Shown one piece after another: positions 30,404-38,704 of a stretch of DNA of 44,579 bases. The notes under the pieces were generated by a model. The model was given only the letters and a program-made list of their open reading frames with translations. It searched no databases and was not told the DNA's origin. Source of the DNA: an uncultured Methylococcaceae bacterium (GTDB taxonomy: Bacteria; Pseudomonadota; Gammaproteobacteria; Methylococcales; Methylomonadaceae); contig CAIXAE010000042.1 in assembly GCA_903917345.1 (NCBI GenBank), positions 1 to 44,579 of the forward strand. The letters run 5' to 3'. Position numbers and translations under genes: made by a program. Positions within the stretch are counted from its first letter, which is position 1. Every line of letters starts with the position of its first letter.

Positions 30404-31795
30404 TTAGAAACTCAGGCGTACACTTTTGGCTGGCTGGCTGGCTGGCTGGCTGGCTAAAATATTATCTTTGATTTCTGAAATAACAAACAGTTTTTCCCAT
30501 TCATCTCGTTGTTTATCATTCGCGGCTATTTCAGCATAGAATTCTTCGGGTACTCTATCTAGGGTGATGCAATAGTTTGTTTCGGTGACAAACTTCTTCT
30601 TGAGCCATAATTTCTTCTGAAAATCTTCTAGTTGCGCTAAAAAGGCAATCAATTGCTGGGCAATACGACGTAATACCCGGATTTGAGCTAAATACTGTTC
30701 TACTTTTGGCGCATCGGCATTGTCTATATCATCAAGACGCATGATTTCATTCTTGATATAAAAATCTAACTCACGGCGCATAAAACCACCCAAGTCCTTA
30801 TGGATAAAATAATCCATCGTATTACGCGCACTGTATTGATAGAGATATTTGCCTAATAAAGTGCGTTTAGCTTTACTATCGGTAGGCGCTGGGCGTTGTA
30901 AGCCTTGTAAAAAATCGTTGGCAGACGCTTCTTCTTTAAGTGTATTTAAAATAGCCAACTCGGCTTGTTCTAATAACTTTTCTTGCCACTTATTATCTTG
31001 CCCGGTTTTTTCAGTGTCAGAGCGGTAATGGAATTGAATCACTAACTCACCATTTTCTAACAGAATCGGTGCTTGTTTATGTATATGAAAAAAGCGTTTT
31101 TGATCACTTGCCGCTTTAATATTACCGTGCTCACCTTCGCTGGCTTCAATAATTCTAAAATGCACCTTTAGCTCGGTTTCATCTTCCATTGTTGCAAAAG
31201 CCTCTAAGCCTGCCCCCTTGGTTTTTTGTGCCTCTTGTCTAATGGCGGCATTTAATTCAAAGCTATAGTTACTCAGATACTCGGTGCTTTTTATATAATA
31301 TTGATCTTTGTTGGCCCAATGTAAGTAAACTTCTCGACCATCATAAGGCACTGAATAAGGGGCGGCACGGCTGTCACTTTCACGCGCGTAATAACGCCGT
31401 GACATAAAATCACCGCTGTCGTAATACCGCTCAAAAAAGCGATATAAATGATCATAGATTTCGTTTTCTGCGTTGCCCTTGTCTTTTGCATTTTCGTAAG
31501 CGCTTTTAGCTTCTTGAACGCCCTGTGTCTCATCTGGATTGGGGGCGCCAAACTTTTTAGCTTGCTCTATGGCAGCTTCATAGTTAGCTTTGGCTTCAGC
31601 CGCATGTTGTTGATCAAGGTCTCCAAAAGCAGCCTCTATTTCCTTGAGTAAATCACTTTGCAAAAACGTAGTGATCTGCTCGCTTTTCGCGTGCATGATT
31701 TTATACAACCCAAAATCTAACTCAGGCTGATCCAATTGAAATAATTCTTTTAGTAAATTAATAAGACGACTACGGTTTTTATCGGTGATGCTCAT
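30404..31795 (-). CDS. N-terminal half of the phase-variable adenine methyltransferase (truncated by the AGCC tract)
   Basis: 463 aa. No helicase or methylase motif, but segments such as DHLYRFFERYYDSGDF, SRRYYARE and EVYLHWANKDQYYIK recall the N-terminal region of long (about 1000-1100 aa) adenine methyltransferases; this recognition is from memory. The last residues are encoded by the AGCC repeats (ASQPASQPA) and then KSVRLSF and a stop that exists only because of the current repeat number. It starts 37 bases after the helicase gene stop, with a possible GGAATAAG site. Alternative: it could work as a separate subunit. Confidence 0.75.
   Translation of the reverse strand: MSITDKNRSRLINLLKELFQLDQPELDFGLYKIMHAKSEQITTFLQSDLLKEIEAAFGDLDQQHAAEAKANYEAAIEQAKKFGAPNPDETQGVQEAKSAYENAKDKGNAENEIYDHLYRFFERYYDSGDFMSRRYYARESDSRAAPYSVPYDGREVYLHWANKDQYYIKSTEYLSNYSFELNAAIRQEAQKTKGAGLEAFATMEDETELKVHFRIIEASEGEHGNIKAASDQKRFFHIHKQAPILLENGELVIQFHYRSDTEKTGQDNKWQEKLLEQAELAILNTLKEEASANDFLQGLQRPAPTDSKAKRTLLGKYLYQYSARNTMDYFIHKDLGGFMRRELDFYIKNEIMRLDDIDNADAPKVEQYLAQIRVLRRIAQQLIAFLAQLEDFQKKLWLKKKFVTETNYCITLDRVPEEFYAEIAANDKQRDEWEKLFVISEIKDNILASQPASQPAKSVRLSF
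30428..30455 (-). repeat. Seven tandem AGCC tetranucleotides (GGCT on the plus strand) inside the methyltransferase gene
   Basis: Seven exact copies, 28 bases, read AGCC on the coding (minus) strand. In the first-half frame the tract encodes the repeating residues A-S-Q-P. Because four is not a multiple of three, every gain or loss of one copy changes the downstream frame: 7 copies stop after KSVRLSF, 6 copies stop at GCC-TGA soon after, and 5 or 8 copies join the catalytic half. AGCC/AGTC tracts are known phase-variation elements in Haemophilus type III mod genes. Confidence 0.95.
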
Positions 31796-31832
31796 TACTT
31801 ATTCCATTAATAGATTTTATAATTTGATGTAA

Positions 31833-34757
31833 TTAAACGACTGCCCATTCAATAGTGAATAATCGTTCCGTGTGTGATTGTTGGGTCAGTCGCTTTTCAA
31901 GAGCATTGATAAGTTCATCACGTTTGTCGATAATGCTGTCTTCGACCTTAAAGATTTCTTGGCGCTGGCGGCGTTGTTGTTTCTCGAGACTTTGTATCTT
32001 TTGCTGTAGGTCATGTTGTTCATCCAGATTACTGGCGAGCCTGGCTTGTCGTTGTAAGATTTTAATTTTTTCTTTGGTATCTTTGAGTGCTTTCTCAGCT
32101 ACTAACACTAGATCATCAGCCCATTTTTCTAGCTTTTCACGGGCTTCGTTAAAATATTTATGATTCGCTTCTAAGGATTGGCTAATGGTCGCTTTGGTAT
32201 GCCTTTCTAATTCTAAAGACAAGCGTTGATCTAAAGCGTCCGGTATATTAATTACCCCTTTATTTTCTGCAATGCAGTTAAAGAGCTTTTCACACGTTTC
32301 TTGCTCTAGTGATTGCCCTTGATCATCTAAGGCCGAAAAGAGCAAAAACTCTTCCCGCTCATAGCTATCAATCGCTAAAAACTGCAAGGTTAAATAGCCG
32401 TGTTTACCTTTTAGTTGTTCAATAACATGCAAGCGGGTTGGATGCTGAGAGATATTAAAAACGATGCTAGCAGAAGCAGTTTCTAGCGTCTTAGCTTGAT
32501 CAATAACAAACTCACCCAAAGGATGAGAGAGGCGATATAAATGACCGCTATAATCAACGGGCTTTTCAGCCACCTTATCTTGATTTTCGCTAGGTCGTGT
32601 TTTTGATATAAGATGATAATGCCCCGTGGGTATGGTTTCTAATGGCGGTTGCTCAAGATCAAAAACCAACGCTTCATCATTAAAGGACGCCTTTTCTGCC
32701 AAAATAAATTGAGACAGCGCCCAAAATCTTTTACTAAACCGATCCAATTGCGCATTAGTATCATTTAGTTGTACACGTAAGCGTTCGTGTACATCTTCGT
32801 CAAAATTTTCTAGCAGTTGTTCACGGGTTTGGCTCATCCTATCTCTAATGCTTTCATCCATTTCTTGCTTTAACGCATCAAAAGCTTGGTCAATTTCTTC
32901 TGTAGTGCGACATACTTGGTAAATAGATAAAATTCTCTTTTCAAAATCAATATCTGATTCAATAATGCCTAATACATCATTGGAGGCACCGAAGAGACCA
33001 TTAAATAAATTAAATTTTTCAGTTAATAACTCAAGTACCCGTCGATCGGCATCATTTCGTTCATTTAAAAAGTTAATAACAACCACATCGTATTCTTGAC
33101 CATAACGATGGCAGCGCCCGATGCGTTGTTCAACTCGTTGAGGATTCCACGGTAAATCATAGTTAATAACTAAGGAGCAAAATTGCATATTAACGCCTTC
33201 TGCCGCCGCTTCAGTCGCAATTAAAATAGTGGCTTCATCACGAAAGTACTCTATTAAGGCAGTGCGTATATCAATATCTCTTGATCCAGAAATCCTACCA
33301 GTGCCTTTATTTATTGATAACCAATTCTGGTATATAGCCGTTGCTTCTGGTGTGTTATTTGTACCACTAAATAACACGACTTGATTAGCATAACCATTTT
33401 CATCCAAATAGCTCTTTAGATAAGTTTGAGTGCGTCTTGATTCGGTAAAAATTAACGCTTTACGAAGCGGACCTTTATTTGCTGAAGAGGCTAATTTGGC
33501 TTTTTCCATTTCTGTAAAGCCAATTTCAAGGGCGTTTAGTAAACTACGGGCTTTAGTATCCGTTGTGATATTTTGGGCCAAACTTGATAAATGCGTTAGT
33601 TGCGCTATTTCATCTTTTAATTGTTCACGATTAATGCGTTCGTTTAATGTTTCTTCTGATTCTAATGCGGGCTTTATATCTAAAATCTCATCTAATAAAT
33701 CAGCATCGACATCTTCATCTGCCAGCAATTGTTGGGTAAACTCTACATCTTCTTGAATTTTTTCATCACGCAAGTTTTCTAACCGGTGCTTCATCGTCTT
33801 AAGCGTTCCAGCTATTGCGTGTGATGAAGATGCTAAAAGCTTTCTTAAAATTAACTCAATTAGATGGCGTTGACGTTTGGGCACGGCATAACTATCTGGC
33901 CGCAACATAAATCGACTTACCGCTTCGTACAGTGAGTGCTCATCATTAGTAGGGTTAAAAGGTTGTGTTATCGCATGTCGCTCTGTGTAACGGATATATT
34001 CTGTAACTTGCATACGTAAAGTGCGCTTACAAAAACTTGCTAGTCTGGTGCGTAACCCATCAATATTTGAATTAACATTCATATACTGACTACGAAAAGC
34101 ATAGACATCCCCAAATAAATGCTCATCAATTAAGGTTGAAAGCCCATACAATTCTATTAAAGAATTTTGTAAGGGCGTGGCTGTTAACAGTAGTTTTCTA
34201 CAGTCTTCAAGTGCCCATCGTAAGCCCTGTCCAATTTTATTACTTTCTTTATGCGCATTACGTAGCTTATGCGCTTCATCAATAACTACTAGATCCCAAG
34301 CTATTGCTTTTAATTCTTCACGGATTCGATTGGCATATTGATACGATAAAATAATAATGGCTTTTTGCTGGAGGGGGGATTGGTTATTTTTTAATGTTTC
34401 TCGCCAAGTGCCGGCGTCTAAAACGATCGCGGGTAAATTAAATTTTTCTTCTAATTCCAAAGCCCATTGTTTACGCAGTGAAGCCGGACATATTATTAAC
34501 AAGCGGCGTTTACGCTCTGACCAATATTGACAAAGCACAATGCCCGCTTCAATCGTTTTACCTAAGCCCACTTCATCAGCTAACAACACGCCTTTTGATA
34601 AGGGTGACTTTAAGGCGAATAAAGCGGCTTCAATCTGATGAGGGTTTAAATCAACTGAGGCATCAAATAAAGCTTGTGATAATCGACCACCGTCATTAGC
34701 TGCATGTTGCCGTGTTAGTTCGTATGCAAAGTATTTCGCGTGGAATGAAGTAATCAT
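31833..34757 (-). CDS. SNF2-type helicase of the restriction-like operon
   Basis: 974 aa, first gene of the operon. Superfamily 2 SNF2/RapA-like motor: motif I LLADEVGLGKTIEAG (61-68 core), DEAH box VIDEAHKLRN (160-163), TATPLQN as motif III, and motif VI QRIGRCHRYGQ (544-554). The last 250 residues are highly charged and predicted coiled coil (many E, K, Q; for example LQQKIQSLEKQQRRQRQE). It probably moves along DNA for the methylase/nuclease module. DISARM also contains a SNF2 helicase, but its other genes are missing here. An independent RapA role is less likely given the operon. Confidence 0.88.
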   Translation of the reverse strand: MITSFHAKYFAYELTRQHAANDGGRLSQALFDASVDLNPHQIEAALFALKSPLSKGVLLADEVGLGKTIEAGIVLCQYWSERKRRLLIICPASLRKQWALELEEKFNLPAIVLDAGTWRETLKNNQSPLQQKAIIILSYQYANRIREELKAIAWDLVVIDEAHKLRNAHKESNKIGQGLRWALEDCRKLLLTATPLQNSLIELYGLSTLIDEHLFGDVYAFRSQYMNVNSNIDGLRTRLASFCKRTLRMQVTEYIRYTERHAITQPFNPTNDEHSLYEAVSRFMLRPDSYAVPKRQRHLIELILRKLLASSSHAIAGTLKTMKHRLENLRDEKIQEDVEFTQQLLADEDVDADLLDEILDIKPALESEETLNERINREQLKDEIAQLTHLSSLAQNITTDTKARSLLNALEIGFTEMEKAKLASSANKGPLRKALIFTESRRTQTYLKSYLDENGYANQVVLFSGTNNTPEATAIYQNWLSINKGTGRISGSRDIDIRTALIEYFRDEATILIATEAAAEGVNMQFCSLVINYDLPWNPQRVEQRIGRCHRYGQEYDVVVINFLNERNDADRRVLELLTEKFNLFNGLFGASNDVLGIIESDIDFEKRILSIYQVCRTTEEIDQAFDALKQEMDESIRDRMSQTREQLLENFDEDVHERLRVQLNDTNAQLDRFSKRFWALSQFILAEKASFNDEALVFDLEQPPLETIPTGHYHLISKTRPSENQDKVAEKPVDYSGHLYRLSHPLGEFVIDQAKTLETASASIVFNISQHPTRLHVIEQLKGKHGYLTLQFLAIDSYEREEFLLFSALDDQGQSLEQETCEKLFNCIAENKGVINIPDALDQRLSLELERHTKATISQSLEANHKYFNEAREKLEKWADDLVLVAEKALKDTKEKIKILQRQARLASNLDEQHDLQQKIQSLEKQQRRQRQEIFKVEDSIIDKRDELINALEKRLTQQSHTERLFTIEWAVV

Positions 34758-34831
34758 GGTTATTTGATATTTATCTGCGGCGTTAGATTTTAATGCGTGA
34801 GTATATCAATATTTACATTACTTAATAAATC

Positions 34832-34972
34832 ATGATGCACTACTTTTTAGATGATGCCCGTTATTTTGTGCAGCTCCGCCATATTACGCATGAGTCTGCT
34901 TCTGTGATGTCTAATGTTAATCGCCAATGGCAAAATTTAATCGAGTTTCAATCAACTAGCTTACCTGCGTAG
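34832..34972 (+). other. 46-codon open frame, possible gene fragment
   Basis: Reads MMHYFLDDARYFVQLRHI and ends RQWQNLIEFQSTSLPA before a TAG. The composition looks protein-like, and the sequence may be the C-terminal remnant of a lost gene, but I do not recognise the family. It lies between the helicase and the WYL remnant. Confidence 0.3.
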
Positions 34973-35019
34973 ATTGGTATTAAGAGACCTTTGGACGAAC
35001 CACGTCAAAATCGGCTATA

Positions 35020-35262
35020 AATGAGAAAAATGGTGCAGGTCATCACTTAGTTGAAACACCGCTGGCTAAAGATCAACAGATCACACACATTGATCCGCAA
35101 ACGGTTAAAGTTAGGGCAGAAGTGTTAGAGACATCGCAACTTTTAAGAGGGTTGAGTAGTTTTGGGCCTGATATTGAAGTGCGTGCGCCGGATGCGCTAA
35201 AAGCAACGATGGCAGAGCTCCATCTTTTAGCGGCAGAGCAGTATATTAAAGTAAGCTTATAA
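35020..35262 (+). pseudogene. C-terminal remnant of a WYL-domain transcriptional regulator
   Basis: Eighty codons open to a TAA read HHLVETPLAKDQQI, then DPQTVKVRAEVLETSQLLRGLSSFG and PDIEVRAPDALKATMAEL. This pattern (V-K-V-R-A, L-L-R-G-L-S-S-F-G, I-E-V-x-A-P) is the C-terminal extension of WYL-domain regulators. There is no start codon with a ribosome site and no helix-turn-helix part upstream, so only the tail survives. WYL regulators often control phage-defence operons, and this one stands just upstream of the restriction-like operon, divergently oriented. Confidence 0.65.
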
Positions 35263-35592
35263 CGCGGCTTTGTTGGAGTAAGGCTGTCTTTGAAATCAGT
35301 ATCAGATCATTTGCAAGGGTAAGAAAGCTTCGGCCATTCATTTCTATATTTGTATTGACAATAAGTTGGCTTTACGACTACATTCAAGTTCATAATACTA
35401 TTCCTTTGGAACACCTTACTCAAGACTTTTCTCTGGTAAGCCAGTCCGAATACTCTAGAAAGCACTACTACACGTATAGATATAGTATGTAAAAGATATG
35501 AGATGTACTGACCCAAAAAGGTCTACATATTTTAGTAATATGAGAAGGTATAAATCGATACGCCTTAAAAATTACACACTGAAGTGTTAGAG
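35263..35592. other. Non-coding spacer before the DUF433 gene
   Basis: No convincing gene. A TTGACA occurs at about 35355, but no good -10 box follows at the right distance. The stretch is AT-rich and probably holds debris of the lost regulator region. Confidence 0.35.
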
Positions 35593-35892
35593 ATGGCAAA
35601 AAGTTACCAAAACATCATCACCTTAGAAGCTGGAAAAAGAGGAGGTAAACCCTGTATAAGAGGTTTACGCATTACTGTTTATGATGTCTTGTCATGGTTG
35701 GCTGATGGCATGACCAGCTCTGAAATTATTGAAGACTTTCCAGAACTAAAAGCAGAAGATATTAGTGCCTGTTTAAGTTTTGCTGCTGATCGTGAACATG
35801 GGTTGGTAAGTCTTAAAACCCTACGTGATCATACAGTTGAGATAGAGCATGCGCTTTTGATTAGCGATCATGCTTGTATCGAAATCCTTTAA
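35593..35892 (+). CDS. DUF433 (VapB45-like) antitoxin, no toxin partner seen
   Basis: 99 aa from the ATG at 35593 (a GTG at 35584 is in frame). The signature GGKPCIRGLRITVYDVLSWLADGM and then EIIEDFPELKAEDISACLSFAADRE are textbook DUF433, a small helix-turn-helix-like family usually paired with a DUF5615 PIN-like toxin directly downstream. No such toxin is found in the 180 bases that follow. The C-terminus after residue ~72 (SLKTLRDHTVEIEHALL) is longer than usual and unlike the family, which suggests a frameshift or fusion with foreign sequence. Confidence 0.8.
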   Translation: MAKSYQNIITLEAGKRGGKPCIRGLRITVYDVLSWLADGMTSSEIIEDFPELKAEDISACLSFAADREHGLVSLKTLRDHTVEIEHALLISDHACIEIL

Positions 35893-36073
35893 GAAAGACA
35901 TTGCGTCCAAGCATGCGTATTTTGAACGGCCATCATATTTAATCCGATAATTTATCTAGCAAAGACGAGTTAAGGGATTAAACGTTAAATCCAGTTGTAA
36001 CATTACCTTAATTTTGGCCTGTTAGAATCAAACGTGGTTAGCACATTTTATTAATTTTGATTAAAGGTTGGTT

Positions 36074-36859
36074 ATGAATAAAACCTATCGAACTATCTGG
36101 ATTTCAGATTTGCATTTAGGCTCAACTCAGTGTCATGGAGAAATGTTACTCGATTTCTTAAAGTACAACGACAGTGAGAAGCTATATTTGGTGGGTGATA
36201 TTATTGATTTTTGGTCTTTATCAAAAAAGATGTATTGGCCTAGAGACCATAATACGGTCATTCAAAAAATATTGCGTAAAGCGCGACACGGTACTCAGGT
36301 TATTTATGTGCCCGGTAATCATGATGAGAATGTGCGGGAATATGATCAGTATGTCTTTGGTGACATTGTCGTAAAGAACTCTGATGTGCATGAGACTGTT
36401 GATGGTAAGAAGTTTTTAATTGTGCATGGGGATGAATACGATACGATTGCGCAATGTCATAAGTGGCTGGCTAAAATTGGTAGCGAAGGGTATGATTTTT
36501 TAATTTGGATCAATCGCTTTTTACGCATTATTCGTCGTTGGTTAGGTTTGCAATCAAACTTTTCTTTAGCGGCTTACGTAAAATTTAAAGTTAAAAATGC
36601 GGTGCAGTTTATTTCTGATTATGAAGAAAGCATTGTGAGTACTTTAACGGATCGTGATTTGGACGGTGTTATTTGCGGTCATATACATCACGCTGAAATT
36701 AAAGAGATTAATGGCTTCTTATATGTCAATACGGGTGACTTTGTAGAAAGTTGTACGGCAATTGTTGAACACTTTAATGGCAGTCTTGAGCTTATTAGAT
36801 GGGTAAAGGTTGAATCAACTGCGGTTGAGTCTGTTGAGCAAGCCGTCAGCGCTCTTTGA
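36074..36859 (+). CDS. LpxH-like metallophosphoesterase (UDP-2,3-diacylglucosamine diphosphatase family)
   Basis: Calcineurin-like phosphoesterase. All metal motifs are present: SDLHLGS, VGDIIDFW, PGNHDE, VHGDEYD and CGHIHHAE. The FLKYNDSEKLYLVGDIIDFW arrangement is that of LpxH and its relatives, which make lipid X in lipid A synthesis, but this longer branch (261 aa here) is often separate from true LpxH. I chose the ATG at 36074 with AAAGG six bases upstream; a TTG at 36068 is in frame. It may act on a nucleotide-sugar lipid at the inner membrane; the exact substrate is not known. Confidence 0.8.
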   Translation: MNKTYRTIWISDLHLGSTQCHGEMLLDFLKYNDSEKLYLVGDIIDFWSLSKKMYWPRDHNTVIQKILRKARHGTQVIYVPGNHDENVREYDQYVFGDIVVKNSDVHETVDGKKFLIVHGDEYDTIAQCHKWLAKIGSEGYDFLIWINRFLRIIRRWLGLQSNFSLAAYVKFKVKNAVQFISDYEESIVSTLTDRDLDGVICGHIHHAEIKEINGFLYVNTGDFVESCTAIVEHFNGSLELIRWVKVESTAVESVEQAVSAL

Positions 36860-36975
36860 GCCTATTCCGTTTTATTGGGTTTTATCGACTTAACACATAT
36901 CTTCTTTAAGACGAATAAGGAAGATTTAGTCTATAATTTGGTCAATTCTTTATTTATCCCCTAGGTAATTATCCT

Positions 36976-38202
36976 ATGAATCGCAGTTTCTACACGGTTC
37001 TTGCTGCGCAATTTTTTTCCTCATTAAGTGATAACGCTTTGCTTTTTGCGGCCATCGCGTTGTTAAAAAATATCAATGCTCCCGCTTGGGAGACACCTGT
37101 CTTACAAGAGTTTTTTGTTTTCGCCTTTATTATACTTGCGCCGTTTGTGGGGGCTTTTTCTGATGCTTTACCCAAGGGTAAAGTCATGTTTATTAGTAAT
37201 AGTATTAAGATAGTGGGCTGTTTTGCTATGTTAGTGGGCTTACATCCCCTGCTGGCTTATGCCATTGTGGGTGTCGGTGCGGCTTTATATTCTCCGGCAA
37301 AATATGGAATATTAACGGAATGTCTACCGGTTGAACGTTTGGTTTGGGCAAACGGCTGGATGGAAGGTTTAACGGTGGCATCCATTATTTTGGGCGCCGT
37401 CTTTGGGGGTTTATTAATAGGCCATCGAGTTGAAGCGCAATTTGTGCAAGAATTAAGTACGCTTAAATTTAATGCGGGGATTGATAGCGCGCCACATTTC
37501 GCCATTGTGGTTATTTTAGGGCTCTATTTGGTGGCGGCCGTGCTTAATTGTTATATCCCTAAATTACCGGTTGAGCATAATCTCGAAAGGCCAACCGTTA
37601 AAAAGCTGGTCTTAGATTTTTGGAGTAGTTTTCTGGCTTTGTGGAAGGATCCCTTGGGGCAGGTGTCTTTGGCCGTGACTTCACTCTTTTGGGGTTCTGG
37701 GACGTGTCTCCGTTTTATCATTTTAACCTGGGCTGCTGCTGCGCTTAATTTCGATTTAGAAGCATCAACTCAGCTCACGGCTGTTGTGGCTGTAGGTCTT
37801 GCGGTGGGTGCGGCGATAGCAGCTAAATTGGTGCCTATAGATCATGCGGTAAAGGTATTGCCTTTAGGTATTGCGATGGGCCTTGTGGTTTTGTGCATGA
37901 TTTTTGTGTCTGATTGGCGTGTTGCCGTCTTGTTATTATTGACGGTCGGTGTTTTAGCCGGTAGTTTTGTGATACCGATGAACGCTTTGTTACAATATCG
38001 AGGTCATCAATTAATGGGATCAGGCCATTCAATTGCCGTCCAAAATTTTAATGAAAACCTCAGTATTTTATTGATGCTGGGTGCTTATGCATTGATGATT
38101 AAAGCGGGCTTTTCGGTTAATCATATTGTCATTTTCTTTGGATTATTTATTTCTTTGACGATGGGATGGTTGACCAAAAAACATGGTCATGACCAAGGAT
38201 AA
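36976..38202 (+). CDS. lplT: Lysophospholipid transporter LplT
   Basis: Major-facilitator inner-membrane flippase that brings lyso-phospholipids inward for re-acylation. 408 aa, about 12 hydrophobic helices. The opening [26 protein letters not shown] and the [27 protein letters not shown] segment are diagnostic for LplT. A TATAAT (36932-36937) lies about 40 bases upstream of the ATG as a possible -10 box, with no good -35. The acyltransferase Aas, fused or adjacent in some species, is not present here. Confidence 0.92.
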   Translation: MNRSFYTVLAAQFFSSLSDNALLFAAIALLKNINAPAWETPVLQEFFVFAFIILAPFVGAFSDALPKGKVMFISNSIKIVGCFAMLVGLHPLLAYAIVGVGAALYSPAKYGILTECLPVERLVWANGWMEGLTVASIILGAVFGGLLIGHRVEAQFVQELSTLKFNAGIDSAPHFAIVVILGLYLVAAVLNCYIPKLPVEHNLERPTVKKLVLDFWSSFLALWKDPLGQVSLAVTSLFWGSGTCLRFIILTWAAAALNFDLEASTQLTAVVAVGLAVGAAIAAKLVPIDHAVKVLPLGIAMGLVVLCMIFVSDWRVAVLLLLTVGVLAGSFVIPMNALLQYRGHQLMGSGHSIAVQNFNENLSILLMLGAYALMIKAGFSVNHIVIFFGLFISLTMGWLTKKHGHDQG

Positions 38203-38209
38203 AATAACA

Positions 38210-38647
38210 ATGTATAAACCAGTAACCCCTTTACTTGCCGCCGATACCATTATTGAATTAATGGATTATCCTAATAGACCTATCGTTTTAATAGAGCGCG
38301 CTAATCCCCCTTATGGATGGGCTATTCCGGGTGGTTTTGTGGATGTGGGCGAGATTGTTGAGCAGGCGGCTGTTCGTGAAGCACTTGAAGAAGTGAGTTT
38401 ACATGTTAAATTATTAGGCTTATTAGGTATTTATTCTGATCCAGCGCGAGACACGCGTGGACATACCGTAACAGCGGTGTATGTGGCAGAGGCATCAGGA
38501 ACGCCTATTGCGGCTGATGATGCTAAAAATTATCAAATTTTTAGTTTAGATGCTTTGCCAGATACCTTAGCGTTTGATCATGCTCAGGTGCTTGCTGATT
38601 ATAAAAGATATCGCGAAACAGGTCAGGTAACTGATCTTAAATGCTGA
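38210..38647 (+). CDS. Nudix hydrolase
   Basis: 145 aa. The Nudix box spans the GGFVDVGE and REALEEVSL segments (G-x5-E-x7-R-E-x2-E-E), with the flanking PYGWAIPGG and [15 protein letters not shown] typical of ADP-ribose or NUDIX-type pyrophosphatases. I chose the ATG at 38210, which has an AAGGA site ten bases upstream; an ATG at 38183 is in frame but would overlap lplT by 20 bases. Co-transcribed with lplT. The substrate (a nucleoside diphosphate linked to another moiety) cannot be told. Confidence 0.85.
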   Translation: MYKPVTPLLAADTIIELMDYPNRPIVLIERANPPYGWAIPGGFVDVGEIVEQAAVREALEEVSLHVKLLGLLGIYSDPARDTRGHTVTAVYVAEASGTPIAADDAKNYQIFSLDALPDTLAFDHAQVLADYKRYRETGQVTDLKC

Positions 38648-38704
38648 TATTTTGGGGTTTGATATTATAAAATTATTATTTCAGTTGCAAAGGAGCAACC
38701 CGTT

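Noticed and set aside
24905-34757. BREX or DISARM system
   Set aside because: No pglZ, brxC/L, drmA, drmB or drmC; only a SNF2 helicase and methylase are shared in type.
35307-35516. 69-codon minus-strand frame in the spacer before DUF433
   Set aside because: No start signal and no protein-like pattern; AT-rich chance frame.
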